This document shows positions 53,101 through 58,118 of a stretch of DNA of 64,000 bases, piece after piece (the stretch's first letter is position 1; each line of letters opens with the position of its first letter). The notes below the pieces were generated by a model. The model had not been told where the DNA came from. It worked only from the letters and a program-made list of their open reading frames with translations, and made no database searches. This DNA comes from Thysanoteuthis rhombus (taxonomy: Eukaryota > Mollusca > Cephalopoda > Oegopsida > Thysanoteuthidae): positions 51,634,281 to 51,698,280 of the forward strand of contig OY735202.1 in assembly GCA_963457665.1 (NCBI GenBank), written 5' to 3'. The translations under genes and the position numbers were made by a program.

Positions 53101-56100
53101 ATTACAAATTCAAAGTTTACCTTATTAAAGTTTGAAAATATAGATATTCAAATGTCTATACACACAGTATCAAATTATTGTAAAATTATCATTAAATGTC
53201 GACTTAGATAAGCATTTGGGAATAGAACTGACCCAAAACATGTTATCAGCATACTTCAGGCTAAGAAAATAAATATATAAAGTTTATCAAAGTATTATCT
53301 CAAATTTCAAGGTTATTTTCAGCTAGTTTTTCCCCCCCAGATCTCCTGGACAATATAACCACTTTGCTACGTCTCCAGTTCAAGTGGACGTTTAACTTTT
53401 ATGAACAGTAGATACATCAACAACTAGACCTAAGTTGAGAAACTAAAATAATTTTATTACTTTAAGAGAATTCTGACATGATACCACTCTGACCTAGTAG
53501 AGCTTGGAGTAAAATATATGCATATATTTTCCAACTAATCAGTTTTCACTGGACTTAGTATACTTTACCCTCATATAAAGCAAAAACTGATAAGCAATCA
53601 AGCACACCTCCTCCAATAGACTCTATTGAAGGTCTGCACCCACTTGTCCAACCTTTCACTACTCATCCACCATGCTTAACCCAACTACAGATGAATTTTC
53701 ACTATCTCAGCTGAGCCAACCTATTGAGCTGATCCCAGTCATTGACATATTTATATTGTAAAATAAACAAATTAGTTATTCTAATGCCACCATTTTCTTT
53801 TTTTACATAGTTTATAACACCTTATTAGATGGTTAATTTGAAAATCCGAAATTACAATCAGCAGATCCAAAGGTGCTAGCTCACTGGAAACAGAGAGCCA
53901 TCTTGGTTAAAGAAGCATTAATTCCTCACAAGAAATCAATCATGTACATTTAAAACTTGCAATAAATTGATGTTTATATTTCAGCAAATGATTTGACAGT
54001 TTGATGACATGGTTGACAAACAATCAAAGTCATTGTATTCAAATAGAATGGTGAGAATGTCATTATTTGATATTCAAACTCTCCAAAATAAAGGAAAAAC
54101 AAGACAGGGTGAGAAGAAAAAAACTTGAAAAATTACCATATGAGATTAAAAGTAGTGATGAACTTTTTCTGATAGGGAAGCCCATCACTGCTTTAAATCT
54201 TAAGAGAACAATGATCATGCAAGGCTATGGAAACAACATGTCTTTGAAAAAAAAAAAAAAATCTATGTATCAACGAGAACAGCGCATTTGGGAGTGGTGT
54301 GTACAAAATATCGTTAAATTGTGGTCTAAATTTAGCAGTTTCTGCAATCAAACTGACTGAAAGTGGTGATCAGTTAATACTGACCTGCAAACAAATTCAA
54401 TATTCTTCATTTAAAAAAAATATTTTTCATATAAATGGGTTGTGCCAATTGCTGAAACTTAGCTGCAAGACTTGAAAGAAATATCTTATGCCACATATTT
54501 AATGAAGGTGGGGCACTGAGTGAAATGAGGCCACAGGCTGGATTTGACCTGCTGGCTTTAGTTGGTATTTTTACTCATTTTCTTCATCATAGATTCTTGG
54601 GAGACTCATGGAGTGTTGAAGCATTACATCTCCTTCCTCTATATAATAAAGTAGTCAAGTATATGTTTGTACTCTTATAAGTTGAGAATGATGCATCACA
54701 GAGGGGAAAAAAAAAAAAAAAAAAAAAAAAATTCACATGGATACAGTTTTCCCTTGCTGGAATATTTTTACTAGGATTTACTGCATACTTTTTCAACATT
54801 TTTTGTAACGTATTGCAATAATATGTTCTTTGAAAGTTTAATTATGATTTTAGCTGCGAGAAAATAGCATTAAGTTAGTCATGGAAAAAAACAAACTTTT
54901 GCAAACTCACAAGGGACTTCTGAGTAAATTGAAGCTGTTTACATTTTTGACGAAAAAAAATATTGACTCCGCCACAATTGTCACCAGAAAAAAAAATGAA
55001 GTTGAGCTAAAATTTTGAATCTTAATCGTATGCTTTATTGTATTCATTAATCTATTCGTACCTTTACAATTTGGAAATGGTAAAGTGTTGGTTTATCAAA
55101 AAATTTTTGGTACAAGATTGACCAAAAGGGTTGGGGGGGGGGGTCAGCAGAAATCATTTCCGGATTTTGTGCATTTGCAGCACCCTGATGCCCCTAACAC
55201 CTGTGAATGGTAAGGGATAAATGTACTTTGGGGAAGAAGAAAAAAAAATTAAAGACTTGAGAAGATCAATAGTAAAGAGTAGCAAAATATACTGTTTCTT
55301 TTCAAAATAATCTCATGATTGATTTTATGTATTTTTTTATAAAAATCGAAAATAACTTATAATCACTTCTTGCATGAAACCTTTATATAAGACTTACTCA
55401 GGTAACCAGCATTGCCCTGGGAAAAAAACTTAAAATCTCACAACACTGGAAAGCAAATCAAATTTTATACAGATTTCATGAATCACCTCCAACTGGTCAG
55501 GCAGGTACATACTCCAAAGCAGGCCTTAAACCTTAATTTTTCTCAGAACTGAGAATTCACATACTCACTTTTAACATTAGTAGTTTGCATGTCGATGCAG
55601 ACTATTGGATTTGAATTGTGCTCATGTTTTATTGTTGCATTTGGATTGTGACAAGGATGTTTGATTTAAATCCTGATTTAAATCACAATTTGTTGTTTAC
55701 TTGATATTTTGGAAGGAAGGGAAGTTTAAGGCATACTCATCATTTATTTATTTTTAATGACTATCTGAATAAAAATCTTCTCATAACTGCAATATAACAT
55801 TCCCATTGAAATAAAATCTGAATTATTCAAGTGACAAATGTCTTACTTATTACACTCAAGCATCTTCAAGTTCTTCAGAATGAGCTTTACATCCATTGCT
55901 CTGAACAGAAGTACAAGTTTTGCTGCTCTTTTCTGGCATTTTGCTCTTGCAACAAAACTCCCATTAGCATTTTTTGCATGGCTTCCTTTACCAGATTTGG
56001 AAGGAATTTCACCAAAACACTGCCATATCAGATCTCTTCTCCTTACTGAAGGAACCAGTTTTATAGTCAATGAGCTTTTTTTATTGCTAAAAATGTTTAA

Positions 56101-58087
56101 CACACATTTAAAACCCACTCATCAAATTAGATAACTAAAACTCCAGGACAAATTCTTTATGAAAATAAAACATTTCTCTTTATTAAACTTACTAATCATT
56201 TTTAAAAATTGGCCAGATTTTTAGTTATTGTAGATTTTTATCAGTTAGAATGAAAAAAAAACAACAACAAAAAACAAAAAAAAACAAACAGATTTAGCCA
56301 AAATGATGATTAATTTGTCAACCATGGATTGTCTACAATGGAAAATGACTTTTCAATTAGGTTTATGCAAGAACATTTTATCATAGTCTATGGTTCACCA
56401 ACCCTTGTCATACCAGTGGTTTTCAGTTGAAAATCAAAGGATGAAGTTGATGTCAAGTTGTTTGTTTCATCATAACGGGAGAAGAAATGAATTTGACAAA
56501 ACACAGATATTTCCTACTGTATGGATTTAAGTAATAAAAAAAAAAAAAGAGAAACTATTGTATGGGAAATCCTGTATTTCATTGAATTTTGAAGTGAAAA
56601 TAAACAACCCCCCCCCCCCGCAAAAAAACAAACAAAAATAGCCAGCACTAACAGCCTTGCTTGCATAGTACTCAGAAAAAAAATGTATGAATGAATTTAT
56701 CAAATAGCTAATTATCCACCTTCTTAACCTGTCATATTATTTTTTTCTAAATACTGCAAAACGAAATAGATATATGAACTTCTCACCTGAAAACTAAAAA
56801 AAAAGACCATAAGTTCAATTTAGATGCTATTGCATCTTAAAAAACATCAATAATTAAACGTAACTTCTTATTGACTAAATTGGTAAAAAAATCATCCTGA
56901 TGTAACAAAAAAAAGAAAAAGAAAAAAAAAAAGGCCAATTAAACAATCCTTTGTTATTCTTTTGTTCCCTTCCTAATCTCTCCTGATACACATTTCAGCT
57001 CAGCTCATTCCCTCTACTTTCTCTCCCTTGCCACTTGAGCAGAATTAAGAAAGCAGATGTTGAAAAAAGAAAGAGAAATGCACATCCGTGGTTACCTATG
57101 ATGAATGGATGCAGTTTAGCATCATAGCTATATTGTCAATGGAATTCCCGCTTATAAAACCTTTACATATTTCCTGTCTTAAAAACAGACAAATATCTGG
57201 AAAGTTTAAAGGTCTAAAAGATTGAGAGCACATCATATTAAAGGGGAAAAAATTTAAAGGAAAAAATAAAAATTTTCTCCATTCAAATTTGAACACAATC
57301 TGCTGGTTGTATTTACCGTGTTTCAAAACATTGATGTATTGTTGAATTTCTGTAGCAATAAATATAGTTTTTTTCTCATGTGAGTGAGAACGTAGACCCC
57401 TATGGATATCAACAATTTATCTTTTCTAAAAATTGACCAAAAATGTGTACTGTAGGAGAATTGAATATGCCTTTGTTTTTCATCAATGATGCATAGTTCT
57501 CAACTCATAAAATTCCAAACATGCACACATACTTTACTACTTGTCACTGCAGAAGAGGGGGATGTGGTCCAAGAAGCTATGATGGGGAAAATAAATGAAA
57601 ATACAAAAAAATTATAGATAGGAGATTGCGAACAGGGAAAACAAGAATGTAAATGGATTTTACAACCTGAAAAAGAGACATGAAGTCTGTTTCAGATTTT
57701 TACAATTTCTTCATTAAGTCTAATGAAACCTACTCAGAATATTTTCATTTCCATGAATTTCAAGAAATACATTCTGGTTTCAACAGACAAATCCACCAAG
57801 ATTTATTGACCGAGTATGTTCTGAATGTCAACTACAACTGTTTCTTCAACTTCAACTAGGTGCTCAGTCAGAACTGTAGCTCAATCGTCATCTTCGCTCT
57901 AGGAAACAAAAATCCCACAAATTACCATTTTGATGTGATTGTCATGAACCAAGTAGAATAATGTTTATTTATGCTTAGTTTCAAATCTATCGTCTTGGCA
58001 TTTTTGGCCTTGGTACTAAACATAGGGTAAGATTGAGAAGTTGCAGTATATCACTTGCCTGGTGGAATAACAAAATATGGCCATGTC

Positions 58088-58118
<31 letters not shown>

